A DNA stretch of 64,000 nucleotides from Elgaria multicarinata webbii (lineage: Eukaryota; Chordata; Lepidosauria; Squamata; Anguidae). Under the pieces are notes generated by a model. The model made no database searches. It saw only the letters and a list, made by a program, of their open reading frames with translations, and was not told where the DNA came from. Shown one piece after another: positions 57,701-64,000 of this stretch; the first letter of the stretch is position 1; the number at the start of each line of letters is the position of its first letter. Position numbers and translations under genes: made by a program. The stretch spans positions 98,738,001-98,802,000 of the forward strand of contig NC_086177.1 in the NCBI RefSeq assembly GCF_023053635.1. Direction: 5' to 3'.

Positions 57701-60700
57701 TAAAAAGTAGAGTGAGAAGGCTTTATACAAAATAAACTGAAAATCAATAGAAGATATTGACATATAAAATGAGAATAAAAAGTGTGGAGAACAGAAAAAA
57801 GGGTAACTTGATCGCAATGAGAAAGAGAAATAGATCACGTGAGCTGAGAACTTCAAAATGCAGGAAAGTGTTTTGAGCAGTGGAGGCCGGTGGCACTGAT
57901 GTCAGTGGGGCGGTGAATTCGCTCTGGGTTTCCATCAGAACCAGATTCTGACGGAAACTCCCGGAGCGGGTTCACCACCCCACTGACATCGGAGCCACCA
58001 GCTTCCCCTGGTTCTGGGAGAAGAGTCGTGGTAGTCTGTGCGAGAAATCACCTTGTCGGTCCTGTCCTAGAACGAGCTGCCGGACGGGCTGAACAAGAAG
58101 CGGCTGCTGGCCCTGCTGAAAGGATTTGGGGAGTATCCGGCCAAATACAGGTGCGTGGGGGGCATGCGTCACACCGGATTTCTCTCCTTCTGCCCCACTA
58201 AATGGAATCAGCCTGTCTCTGCAAATCTGCCTTGTAATTGCAGGATGTTTGTCTGGCGGTCCTTACTTCACCTCCCGGAAAATCACTTGGCCTTCAGCAG
58301 CTTGTTAGATAAAGGGACTCATTCGGCCTTTGTGCACCTTCAGAGCGAATACCCCATTAAAAGCAGGAAACTTCTGAGAGTCTTACAAAGGTAAATATGG
58401 CTATTTGGGCCAGGGGGGGTGGGGGCGGAGAGAAGCATACGCATGCTGCAGTTGATTTCATATTCACGGTCCAGTTGACTGTATTATTCTGTTCGTTCAC
58501 ACTAAGAACGTTGCCAGTTTGCTCGCTGAGAATTATGGGAATTGCAGTCCCAACACATCTGGAGAGTGCCAGGTTGGGGAAGTGTGATCTGTTTTGATTA
58601 CAAGGTCTCGGGCAGAGATTTTTCCCGCCGCCCGATCCTTTTAACTGGAGGTGTCGGGAGTTGAACCTGCGACCCTCTGCACGCGGAGCAAATGTTCTAC
58701 CGCCAATCCAAAGGCCGTTGTTGTGACAAGCTTAATCCAGCTTGGCAACTGGCCTGACGAGGGCTTCAGCTGTAAGCCTTGAATGTGGCCAAGAGGCGAG
58801 AACAGCCGGAGAACTTCCCTATCTCAGTCTGTCGTGTGAACTGGCTCTGAATGGATTTAGACAGGCACTTGTGATGGGTGGAAGTCTCCCGTGGGGGGTG
58901 GGCCTCTCGCGGTCCCTGTGTGTTCGGTCTGAACTTCTAGCACGTCTCGGCTGCTTCCCGGCGATGGACTCCTGCCATCTCCAGTCAAACAGCCTTGTGC
59001 AACAATTCCGCCTTTCGCAGTCTCCGTCCCTCCCAGTAAATAAAAAGACAGAAGAAGCAATAAAAAACATAATAGGGTCACAAATGCAAGACATCATGGT
59101 CGGCCTCCTGAAAAGTTCCGCATTTGAGACCTGTCAAAAAGCCCCCTCTGGAAGCACCCGTACTGTCCACAGCCGTATTTCAGTCAATTCCCAACCAGCA
59201 CGCTCCTTGATGCCGTTCTTTTAAAAGCATCCTGGATTCCAGGGCATATATAGGTTAACTCTTTGCTACGCGAGATCTTTCCTAGCCGATGTTTTCTAAG
59301 CCGCCTCTTCCCTCTGCGTACAGGACGTTATCTGCTCTCGCTCACTGGTCCACCATCTTTGGCGAGATGCCCTACGTGCCGCTGCTGGCCTTCCCTTTTG
59401 TCAAGCTGTTCCAGAACAATCAGCTCATCTGCTTCGAGGTGGTTGCGACTGTGATAGGTAAGGAAAGGTTTTCAGAGCAACGGCCAGCATATTTGCACCG
59501 CAGAGCATTCTTTAGGGGCAGCGTGGTTCTTGTCTCATGAAGGATTTGACATCATCATGTTCTAAATGGCTTCCAAGAAGCAACCTGCACATTCGTTTGT
59601 TTTCACAATGTATCTGCCACCTTTTATCCACCATGGGATCACAGCGTGGTGTACGCAGCATTTTTAAAACAAATCCAATATAAAAACCGTACAATTATTT
59701 ATTTATTTATTTATTTAAGGATTTTTATGCCGCCATTCAGCCAAAAAAGGCTCTCATGGCGGCTTACAAAAGTATTTCTTGACAGTCCCTGCCCACAGGC
59801 TTACAATCTAAAAGACATGACACAAAAGGAAAGGGGATTGGCAGGGAGGAGGAGGAGGGGGGAAAGGAAAGCAAACTCAGGCACTACAATCTTAGTTGGA
59901 AAGTTCAGCAGTTACAGGAGACAGCAGGAGGGAGGGGGCTCTCAGCTGGAGCTGGACCCAGGCACGGTGGAGAGGTGCCTGGCTGCTGCTTCCTCCCTCA
60001 CTGGTGGCCTCTGCAGAGACAGTTGGTAGCAGGAGGGAGGGGGCTCTCAGCTGGAGCTGGACCCAGGCACGGTGGAGAGGTGCCTGGCTGCTGCTTCCTC
60101 CCCCACTGGTGGCCTCTGCAGAGACAGTTGGTAGCAGGAGGGAGGGGGCTCTCAGCTGGAGCTGGACCCAGGCACGGTGGAGAGGTGCCTGGCTGCTGCT
60201 TCCTCCCCCACTGGTGGCCTCTGCAGAGACAGTTGGTAGCAGGAGGGAGGGGGCTCTCAGCTGGAGCTGGACCCAGGCACGGTGGAGAGGTGCCTGGCTG
60301 CTGCTTCCTCCCCCACTGGTGGCCTCTGCAGAGACAGTTGGTAGCAGGAGGGAGGGGGCTCTCAGCTGGAGCTGGACCCAGGCACGGTGGAGAGGTGCCT
60401 GGCTGCTGCTTCCTCCCCCACTGGTGGCCTCTGCAGAGACAGTTGGTAGCAGGAGGGAGGGGGCTCTCAGCTGGAGCTGGACCCAGGCACGGTGGAGAGG
60501 TGCCTGGCTGCTGCTTCCTCCCCCACTGGTGGCCTCTGCAGAGACAGTTGGTAGCAGGAGGGAGGGGGCTCTCAGCTGGAGCTGGACCCAGGCACGGTGG
60601 AGAGGTGCCTGGCTGCTGCTTCCTCCCCCACTGGTGGCCTCTGCAGAGACAGTTGGTAGCAGGAGGGAGGGGGCTCTCAGCTGGAGCTGGACCCAGGCAC

Positions 60701-63042
60701 GGTGGAGAGGTGCCTGGCTGCTGCTTCCTCCCTCACTGGTGGCCTCTGCAGAGACAGTTGGTAGCAGGAGGGAGGGGGCTCTCAGCTGGAGCTGGACCCA
60801 GGCACGGTGGAGAGGTGCCTGGCTGCTGCTTCCTCCCTCACTGGTGGCCTCTGCAGAGACAGTTGGTAGCAGGAGGGAGGGGGCTCTCAGCTGGAGCTGG
60901 ACCCAGGCACGGTGGAGAGGTGCCTGGCTGCTGCTTCCTCCCTCACTGGTGGCCTCTGCAGAGGCAGTTGGTAGCAGGAGGGAGGGGGCTCTCAGCTGGA
61001 GCTGGACCCAGGCATGGTGGAAAGGTGCCTGGCTGCTGCTTCCTCCCTCACTGGTGGCCTCTGCAGAGACAGTTGGTAGCAGGAGGGAGGGGGCTCTCAG
61101 CTGGAGCTGGACCCAGGCACGGTGGAGAGGTGCCTGGCTGCTGCTTCCTCCCTCACTGGTGGCCTCTGCAGAGACAGTTGGTAGCAGGAGGGAGGGGGCT
61201 CTCAGCTGGAGCTGGACCCAGGCACGGTGGAGAAGTGCCTGGCTGCTGCTTCCTCCCTCACTGGTGGCCTCTGCAGAGGCAGTTGGTAGCAGGAGGGAGG
61301 GGGCTCTCAGCTGGAGCTGGACCCAGGCACGGTGGAAAGGTGCCTGGCTGCTGCTTCCTCCCTCACTGGTGGCCTCTGCAGAGACAGTTGGTAGCAGGAG
61401 GGAGGGGGCTCTCATCTGGAGCTGGACCCAGGCACGGTGGAGAAGTGCCTGGCTGCTGCTTCCTCCCTCCCTCAATTACCAATTAAGAGGGAGAAAAACC
61501 ACTCCAACCATCAAACCAATAAAAAACAACTATCCATTAAATGGAAAAACACACAAACTATTAAAATGCTTGGGCAAAAAGGAACGTTTTAAATTGATGC
61601 AAAGGTGAAAACAAAGTTGGTACAGTTGTATTTCCTTTTCAGAGTCGAGGTGCCACCACAAATAAGGCACATATGATGCCAGAGGCCAGTGCTACACAGA
61701 GAGCATAGAATTTAGCATTCTGTGAATCAATACTATCCATGCACAAGAGAAACGTACTGGCAGTCTTTGGGAAACTCCCAAGATCTGCAGAAGTTCTTTC
61801 TTTTTAATTTTTATGGTGAGAAAGCCCACTGACGACAGCCTGATGAGGACTAAGAATGCTCAGTGAGTGTAGAGTGCTGATTAAGGCCACCAGTGGGGGA
61901 GGAAGCAGCAGCCAGGCACCTCTCCATCGTGCCTGGGTCCAGCTCCAGCTGAGAGCCCCCACCCTCTTGCTACCAACTGCCTCTGCAGAGGCCACCAGTG
62001 AGGGAGGAAGTAGCAGCCAGGCACCTCTCCATCGTGCCTGGGTCCAGCTCCAGCTGAGAGCCCCCTCCCTCCTGCTGCCAACTGCTGAACTTTGTAACTA
62101 AGAATGTAGCGACTGAATTTGCTTTGCTTTTTCCACTCCTCCTCACTCCCAATCCCCTTTCCTTTTGTGTCATGTTTTTTAGATTGTAAGCCTGTGGGCA
62201 GGGACTGTCAAGAAATACTTTTGTAAGCCGCCGTGAGAGCCTTTTTTGGCTGAAAGGCAGGATAAAAATGCTTAAATAAATAAATAAACTGCTGGGAGTA
62301 GGTGTGTTGTGGGGGGGGGAATGGAAAACCAGGGAAGGGGTAATGGAATGGAGTGCATTGACAGAGGGCATGGTTGGCTGGAACACTGAACAGGAGCCCG
62401 CCACACAGCAACATTTTGTTGTAGGTCCTACATGTAATAAACCAGCGAATAGAGATGATGATCAGTTCAGCTTTCCTTTAAAGGCATCTTTACAAAGTCA
62501 GGCCTCCCCCAGGCACCGGAAGATGTATGAGCAACAGCGTTCCCCAACTGGCCGCCCTCTGAACATGTTAGACTACAACTCCTAGCTGTAGGGGGAAGGG
62601 AAATACAGTCCAGCCTGTCTGGGAGGGTGCCAGGCTGGGAGAAGGTGGCAGGTAGCCTATAGCACCAGGGCCTTATGGGCCTCTGTTGGGAGGCATTCCA
62701 GCACAGCTGGCCAAGGCCATGTTCCTCTTGCCCACACGCTGGACCATGGGGGATCCAAAGCTGGGACTCAGATGCTGAATGGAGTGCACAAGGGTGCGTG
62801 GGGGAGGAAGGTGGGGCCCCATGGTGCATCCGCTAACTTTTTGCGCTTTTGAGCTATTGTTAGTAGCAAGATTAGCTCTTTCTTCCCCTTCTTTTTCTCT
62901 TTATTTAGTGAATTGGTGCCAGCATTGGTTCGAGTTCTTTCCAAATCCTCCCATCAACGTCCTCAGTATGGTGGAAAACATCTTGGCGCATCATGACAAA
63001 GAACTGCTTCAGCATTTAATGAGTTACAATATAACATCGCAG
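45698..63042 (+). CDS. TBC1D31: TBC1 domain family member 31 (WDR67), first 12 coding exons, 3' end outside the window
   Basis: WD40-plus-TBC scaffold of the centrosome and ciliary base; the mammalian protein brings praja2/PKA to OFD1. Exons: 45,698-45,774; 48,009-48,155; 48,936-49,051; 50,908-51,086; 52,632-52,783; 53,459-53,618; 54,464-54,664; 56,371-56,538; 58,071-58,150; 58,244-58,390; 59,324-59,457; 62,909-63,042. They sum to 1,695 nt, exactly 565 codons, with every junction GT-AG and in phase. Residues 1-26 match the family start MQSSDLGNREEGKIWHRKP. WD40 repeats span about 35-335 (YVFDL, CFDT, QLWDLDTF, IFAWEFDTL, LHLWCLESRQL, LNVYSIQ). A linker is exon 8, and the TBC-like domain begins near 405. 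I see neither the IxxDxxR nor the YxQ catalytic motif in the visible TBC part. The mammalian protein is about 1,066 aa, so roughly half is here. Confidence 0.96.
45970..46095. mobile_element. Palindromic hAT-like MITE
   Basis: GGCAACCTGGTGCTTTCCAG and CATCTGGAGGGTGCCAGCTG arms surround GGTGGGAGTTGTAG. It begins about 195 bases into TBC1D31 intron 1. Confidence 0.65.
46480..46585. mobile_element. Palindromic hAT-like MITE
   Basis: CTGCCCTCAGATGTTTTGGA and CCAAAACATCTGGAGGGCAG are inverted arms. Confidence 0.7.
47421..47512. mobile_element. Palindromic hAT-like MITE
   Basis: TAGCCTTCCTCAATTTGGCG and GGGTTGGGGAAAGCTA ends, with an internal ATGGGAGTTGTAGTTCAAC. Confidence 0.65.
48009..48155 (+). 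CDS. TBC1D31: TBC1D31 coding exon 2
   Basis: Encodes VIVNIIHSTTGYHSKTIRF to GNIYVFDLVGN, the first WD40 blade. Acceptor CTCCTCAG, donor GTAAGT. Confidence 0.96.
48395..48525. mobile_element. Palindromic hAT-like MITE
   Basis: GAGCAGAAGGTAGATCTCCA and TGGAGATCTACTTTCTGCCC arms. Same subfamily as 39,519-39,653. Confidence 0.7.
48936..49051 (+). CDS. TBC1D31: TBC1D31 coding exon 3
   Basis: Encodes FNLVQRTTQACTALAFNLRR to YSIKCFDT. Acceptor CCAAATAG, donor GTAATA. Confidence 0.96.
49052..50907 (+). other. TBC1D31: TBC1D31 intron 3
   Basis: Only short copies of the palindromic repeat containing TTCAATGGGACTTAC-like sequence are visible (about 49,405-49,460 and 50,320-50,380). The rest is unremarkable. 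Confidence 0.5.
50908..51086 (+). CDS. TBC1D31: TBC1D31 coding exon 4
   Basis: Encodes DTKELVSWMRGHDSSVSSIS to LNVRQSVGIQK, a clear WD40 blade (QLWDLDTF). Acceptor TGCCGCAG, donor GTCAGT. Confidence 0.96.
51525..51935 (-). mobile_element. L2-clade LINE 3' end
   Basis: Reversed tail (TTTATAACCTGCCTTTTTAC, GACAGCTTACAAAACA), with PQLWNPLPRGARLTPSLLSF encoded on the minus strand. Confidence 0.75.
52085..52505 (+). mobile_element. L2-clade LINE 3' end
   Basis: Encodes PPHTLRSSGKNLLQSTKTRL and LWNGLLGEIHQRKSLPECKK. The tail reads CCCGCCTCGATCCAGAGGGA then a TTA repeat. Same subfamily as 23,300-23,690. Confidence 0.82.
52632..52783 (+). CDS. TBC1D31: TBC1D31 coding exon 5
   Basis: Encodes VFFLPLSNTILSCFKDNSIF to YKTFAVT. 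Acceptor GCTTTCAG, donor GTACGT. Confidence 0.96.
53125..53312. repeat. Fold-back pair of L2 tails
   Basis: TTATTTGTGACATTTATATA on the left and GATATAGCAATGTCACAAAT on the right are inverted copies around TTAATATTGTATTGTAATA. The left arm contains a short tandem duplication of AATAAAATCTCTCAGCAG. Confidence 0.75.
53459..53618 (+). CDS. TBC1D31: TBC1D31 coding exon 6
   Basis: Encodes DGRVLAAGGKSNHLHLWCLE to LLDSFDGGSNQ. Acceptor GGCTACAG, donor GTGAGT. A MITE remnant ends about 60 bases upstream. Confidence 0.96.
53619..54463 (+). other. TBC1D31: TBC1D31 intron 6
   Basis: About 0.85 kb with no repeat or conserved element that I can recognise. Confidence 0.5.
54464..54664 (+). CDS. TBC1D31: TBC1D31 coding exon 7
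   Basis: Encodes 67 residues, VLGVLSQDNILRFINVRTCK to YSIQALTQEVNK, the last WD40 blade. It is in phase 0 at both ends. Confidence 0.96.
54740..55785 (-). mobile_element. L2-clade LINE, degraded
   Basis: The minus strand encodes GSVLPPMFCSILMKLLGEVI and FHQYADDPQIDLLVP, the reverse transcriptase YADD active-site region. Downstream is the frame-disrupted LHWLPV block and a tail near 54,770. It is older than the 31.7 kb copy. Confidence 0.88.
55840..55955. mobile_element. Palindromic hAT-like MITE
   Basis: ATGTGTTGGACTATAACTTC and TGATGGGAGTTTTAGGCC are inverted around CCAGCATGATCAACAGCC. Confidence 0.65.
55970..56262. mobile_element. Composite MITE: CTGTTCAGA family carrying an inner palindrome
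   Basis: Outer ends CCCTGTTCAGACAACACGCT and GCATGTTGCCTGAACAGGCC. The inner unit 56,052-56,146 has arms GGCTGAGTTCGGATGACATG and TGTGTCGTCCAAACTCAGCC. AGT flanks the inner unit on both sides. Confidence 0.78.
56371..56538 (+). CDS. TBC1D31: TBC1D31 coding exon 8
   Basis: Encodes the 56-residue linker between the WD40 and TBC regions, starting PPPPLFKVIEESSKDTNKL. It is the least conserved exon, rich in Lys and Ser. Acceptor TTTTCAG, donor GTAAGA. Confidence 0.94.
57590..57725 (+). mobile_element. L2 3' tail fragment
   Basis: TTAGATTGTACAGCTGTGGG and GAACCTTTTTGGCTAAAAAG match the tail of the 62.2 kb copy. Confidence 0.7.
57878..58010. mobile_element. Palindromic hAT-like MITE next to TBC1D31 exon 9
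   Basis: Ends CAGTGGAGGCCGGTGGCAC and GCCACCAGCTTCCCCTG. Arms with TGATGTCAGTGGGGCGGTGA and CACCCCACTGACATC. Flanks GTTTTGAG and GTTCTGGG match at 6 of 8. Confidence 0.75.
58071..58150 (+). CDS. TBC1D31: TBC1D31 coding exon 9
   Basis: Encodes NELPDGLNKKRLLALLKGFG and EYPAKY, the start of the TBC-like region. A hAT-like MITE ends 60 bases upstream of the acceptor. Confidence 0.95.
58244..58390 (+). CDS. TBC1D31: TBC1D31 coding exon 10
   Basis: Encodes MFVWRSLLHLPENHLAFSSL to SRKLLRVLQ. The WRSLL stretch matches the conserved start of TBC domains. The preceding intron is only 93 bases. Confidence 0.96.
58605..58722 (-). mobile_element. tRNA-derived SINE (minus strand)
   Basis: The reverse complement has GGCGGTAGAACATTTGCTCC (A-box region) and GGTTCAACTCC (B box), then ACACCTCCAGTTAAAAGGAT. 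It resembles a tRNA gene antisense but continues into the SINE body. Confidence 0.75.
59324..59457 (+). CDS. TBC1D31: TBC1D31 coding exon 11
   Basis: Encodes TLSALAHWSTIFGEMPYVPL to CFEVVATVI, with donor GTAAGG. The following 3.45 kb intron holds the minisatellite-bearing L2 pair. Confidence 0.96.
59695..61640 (-). mobile_element. L2-like element with a 105-bp minisatellite in its 3' region
   Basis: In minus-strand order: upstream sequence CCCAAGCATTTTAATAG, the minisatellite (59,923-61,472), then TTTCCTTTTGTGTCATGTC, GATTGTAAGCCTGTGGGCAG, AAGCCGCCATGAGAGCC and an AAATAAAT tail. The same order, with two units, is seen at 61,880-62,288 on the other strand, so the repeat belongs to the element. 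Confidence 0.8.
59923..61472. repeat. 105-bp minisatellite, about 15 units
   Basis: The landmark CAGTTGGTAGCAGGAGGGAG recurs every 105 bases. Units differ at a few sites only (CCCCCACTGG versus CCTCACTGG; GAGACAG versus GAGGCAG; GAGAGG, GAAAGG or GAGAAG). The variants GAGGCAG and GAAAGG co-occur at 60,961-61,023 and again 315 bases later, a three-unit higher-order step. Because 105 is divisible by three and the unit lacks stops in several frames, 500-570-codon open frames appear on both strands. Confidence 0.97.
61880..62288 (+). mobile_element. L2-like element with two minisatellite units
   Basis: Two 105-bp units (61,884-62,091), then TTCCTTTTGTGTCATG, TTAGATTGTAAGCCTGTGGG, TTTGTAAGCCGCCGTGAGAG and a TAAATAAATAAATAA tail. 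Opposite in orientation to the 59.7 kb copy. Confidence 0.82.
62538..62640. mobile_element. Palindromic hAT-like MITE, degraded
   Basis: GTTCCCCAACTGGCCGCCCT and GAGGGTGCCAGGCTGGGAG ends, with GACTACAACTCCTAG inside. Confidence 0.6.
62909..63042 (+). CDS. TBC1D31: TBC1D31 coding exon 12
   Basis: Encodes NWCQHWFEFFPNPPINVLSM to LMSYNITSQ. Acceptor TATTTAG, donor GTAAAA. Later exons lie beyond the window. Confidence 0.96.
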
Positions 63043-63594
63043 GTAAAAATAAATTTTAAAAAATCGACCTGGGTTTGAGCATAGTGTTATCGTTACCGTG
63101 TAGAGCAGTAACGGGATGGGATTGTTCAATGGACAAATTGCCCAAAGCAACAGAAGTCTAACCATGCGATCTCCTGAAGTTCAGTTTTGATTGAGGGATT
63201 CCGCTGGCTCTGTATACTTCTCTGTCATCCTGGTCCAGAGAATTGCCCAGTTAGCTAGTATATGCCAGAAATTATCATTCTATGAAAGGGGCTGTGTGTT
63301 GCCCACATCTGCGCTGCTATTCTGTGCCTAACTAATTTTATTCTAGACGCCTGCATGGCAGTCTTCAAGACAAACTTTCCTTGAGTGCAGTCCTATGTAC
63401 ACTTACCTGGGAGTAGTTGAGCACATTAAGGCTTCCTTCGGAGTAAACATGCATAGGATTCCATTGTTAATTCCATTGTTGGGCCTACCCTGGGGGAACA
63501 AATAGATCACTGTTTCTACAAAAGAAACTACTGTCGTATCCCACAGTTGCAGGTGAATTTAGTACAGTTCCTCAACATGTGTGGCTGAATAAAT

Positions 63595-63706
63595 AATTTA
63601 TTTATTTATTTTGAGTATTCTGCTCTTCAGCCGAAAAGGCTCGCCGCATGGCTTACAATCAGTCAAAACAAGTCTGCCCTTGCCTCCAGGTTTACAAGTT
63701 AAAAGA
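63595..63706 (-). mobile_element. L2-like 3' tail fragment
   Basis: TTTATTTATTTATTTTGAGT, TCAGCCGAAAAGGCTCGCCG and AAGTTAAAAGACATG: same tail subfamily as the minisatellite-bearing elements. Confidence 0.72.
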
Positions 63707-63707
63707 C

Positions 63708-64000
63708 ATGCATGGTGTGGAGAATGTGGTCAGGGAGACATTTTTCTCCCTCTCCCAAAATACTAGAACCTGGGGTCATCCCATGAAACTGATTGGTGGG
63801 AAATCCAAGGCAGATAGAAGGAAGTACTTCTTCACACAATGCATAGTTAAATTGTGGAACTCACTACCGCAAGATGTAGTGATGGACATAAATTTGGATG
63901 GCTACTAGCTCTGATGGTTATGTGCTACCTCCTGTATCCAAGGCAGCAAGCCTGTGTTCACCAGTTGCTGGGGAACATGGGTAGGAGGATGCTGTTACAC
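63708..64000 (+). mobile_element. CR1-clade LINE 3' fragment, continues past the window
   Basis: Encodes MHGVENVVRETFFSLSQNTR, WGHPMKLIGG and YFFTQCIVKLWNSLPQDVVM, then the 3' UTR (CTACCTCCTGTATCCAAGGC). Same subfamily as 44,092-44,680. Confidence 0.88.

Larger units (their letters stand above)
56539..58070 (+). other. TBC1D31: TBC1D31 intron 8
   Basis: Bases 56,540-57,585 show nothing recognisable except a short palindromic-repeat piece near 56,660-56,700. An L2 tail and a hAT MITE follow at 57,590-57,725 and 57,878-58,010. Confidence 0.5.

Noticed and set aside
58605-58722. A tRNA gene on the minus strand
   Set aside because: The A- and B-box-like sequences continue into the SINE body found at other loci, and no complete cloverleaf with acceptor stem is evident.
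59892-61608. Three 500-570-codon open frames on both strands as repetitive proteins
   Set aside because: They are produced by the 105-bp tandem repeat, whose period is a multiple of three and whose unit lacks stop codons. They lie in an intron inside L2-like sequence and have no domain or codon signal.

Overview
The window is vertebrate nuclear DNA, almost certainly from a squamate reptile (lizard or snake). The evidence is a Sauria-type tRNA SINE, a BovB/RTE LINE tail, many CR1- and L2-clade LINE 3' ends, and dense short palindromic hAT-like MITEs around intron-rich genes. No bacterial, plasmid or CRISPR features were seen.

Three conserved protein genes lie in the order ZHX2 (+), DERL1 (-), TBC1D31/WDR67 (+), as I remember it from human chromosome 8q24.13. 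Bases 1-15.8 kb hold the 3' part of ZHX2: intron sequence, the single coding exon (7,474-10,065, an intact 801-residue protein with two zinc fingers and four homeodomains) and a probable untranslated last exon at about 14.7-15.8 kb. Bases 20.6-41.7 kb hold DERL1 on the minus strand: eight coding exons whose splice phases add up to a complete 251-residue Derlin-1. Bases 45.7-63.0 kb hold the first twelve coding exons of TBC1D31 (565 codons, all phases consistent); the gene runs off the right edge. DERL1 and TBC1D31 are divergent, with start codons 4.0 kb apart and CpG-rich promoter regions.

The three genes do not form a pathway. ZHX2 is a nuclear transcription repressor, Derlin-1 an ER membrane protein of ER-associated degradation, and TBC1D31 a centrosomal/ciliary WD40-TBC scaffold. 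Their linkage is conserved synteny.

Most other sequence is transposon-derived. Clear items are two solo LTRs with perfect 5-bp target duplications (26,705-27,441, inserted into a CR1; and 38,427-38,985), several hAT elements with perfect 8-bp target duplications (10,858-11,157; 29,232-30,090; 45,044-45,363), a Harbinger-like MITE flanked by TTA (12,940-13,162), an L1-clade LINE tail, and near-identical young L2 copies. The most unusual structure is at 59.7-62.3 kb. Two L2-like elements lie in opposite orientation, and both carry a 105-bp minisatellite inside the 3' region (about 15 units and 2 units). This arrangement recalls mammalian SVA elements and explains three very long but non-genic open frames.
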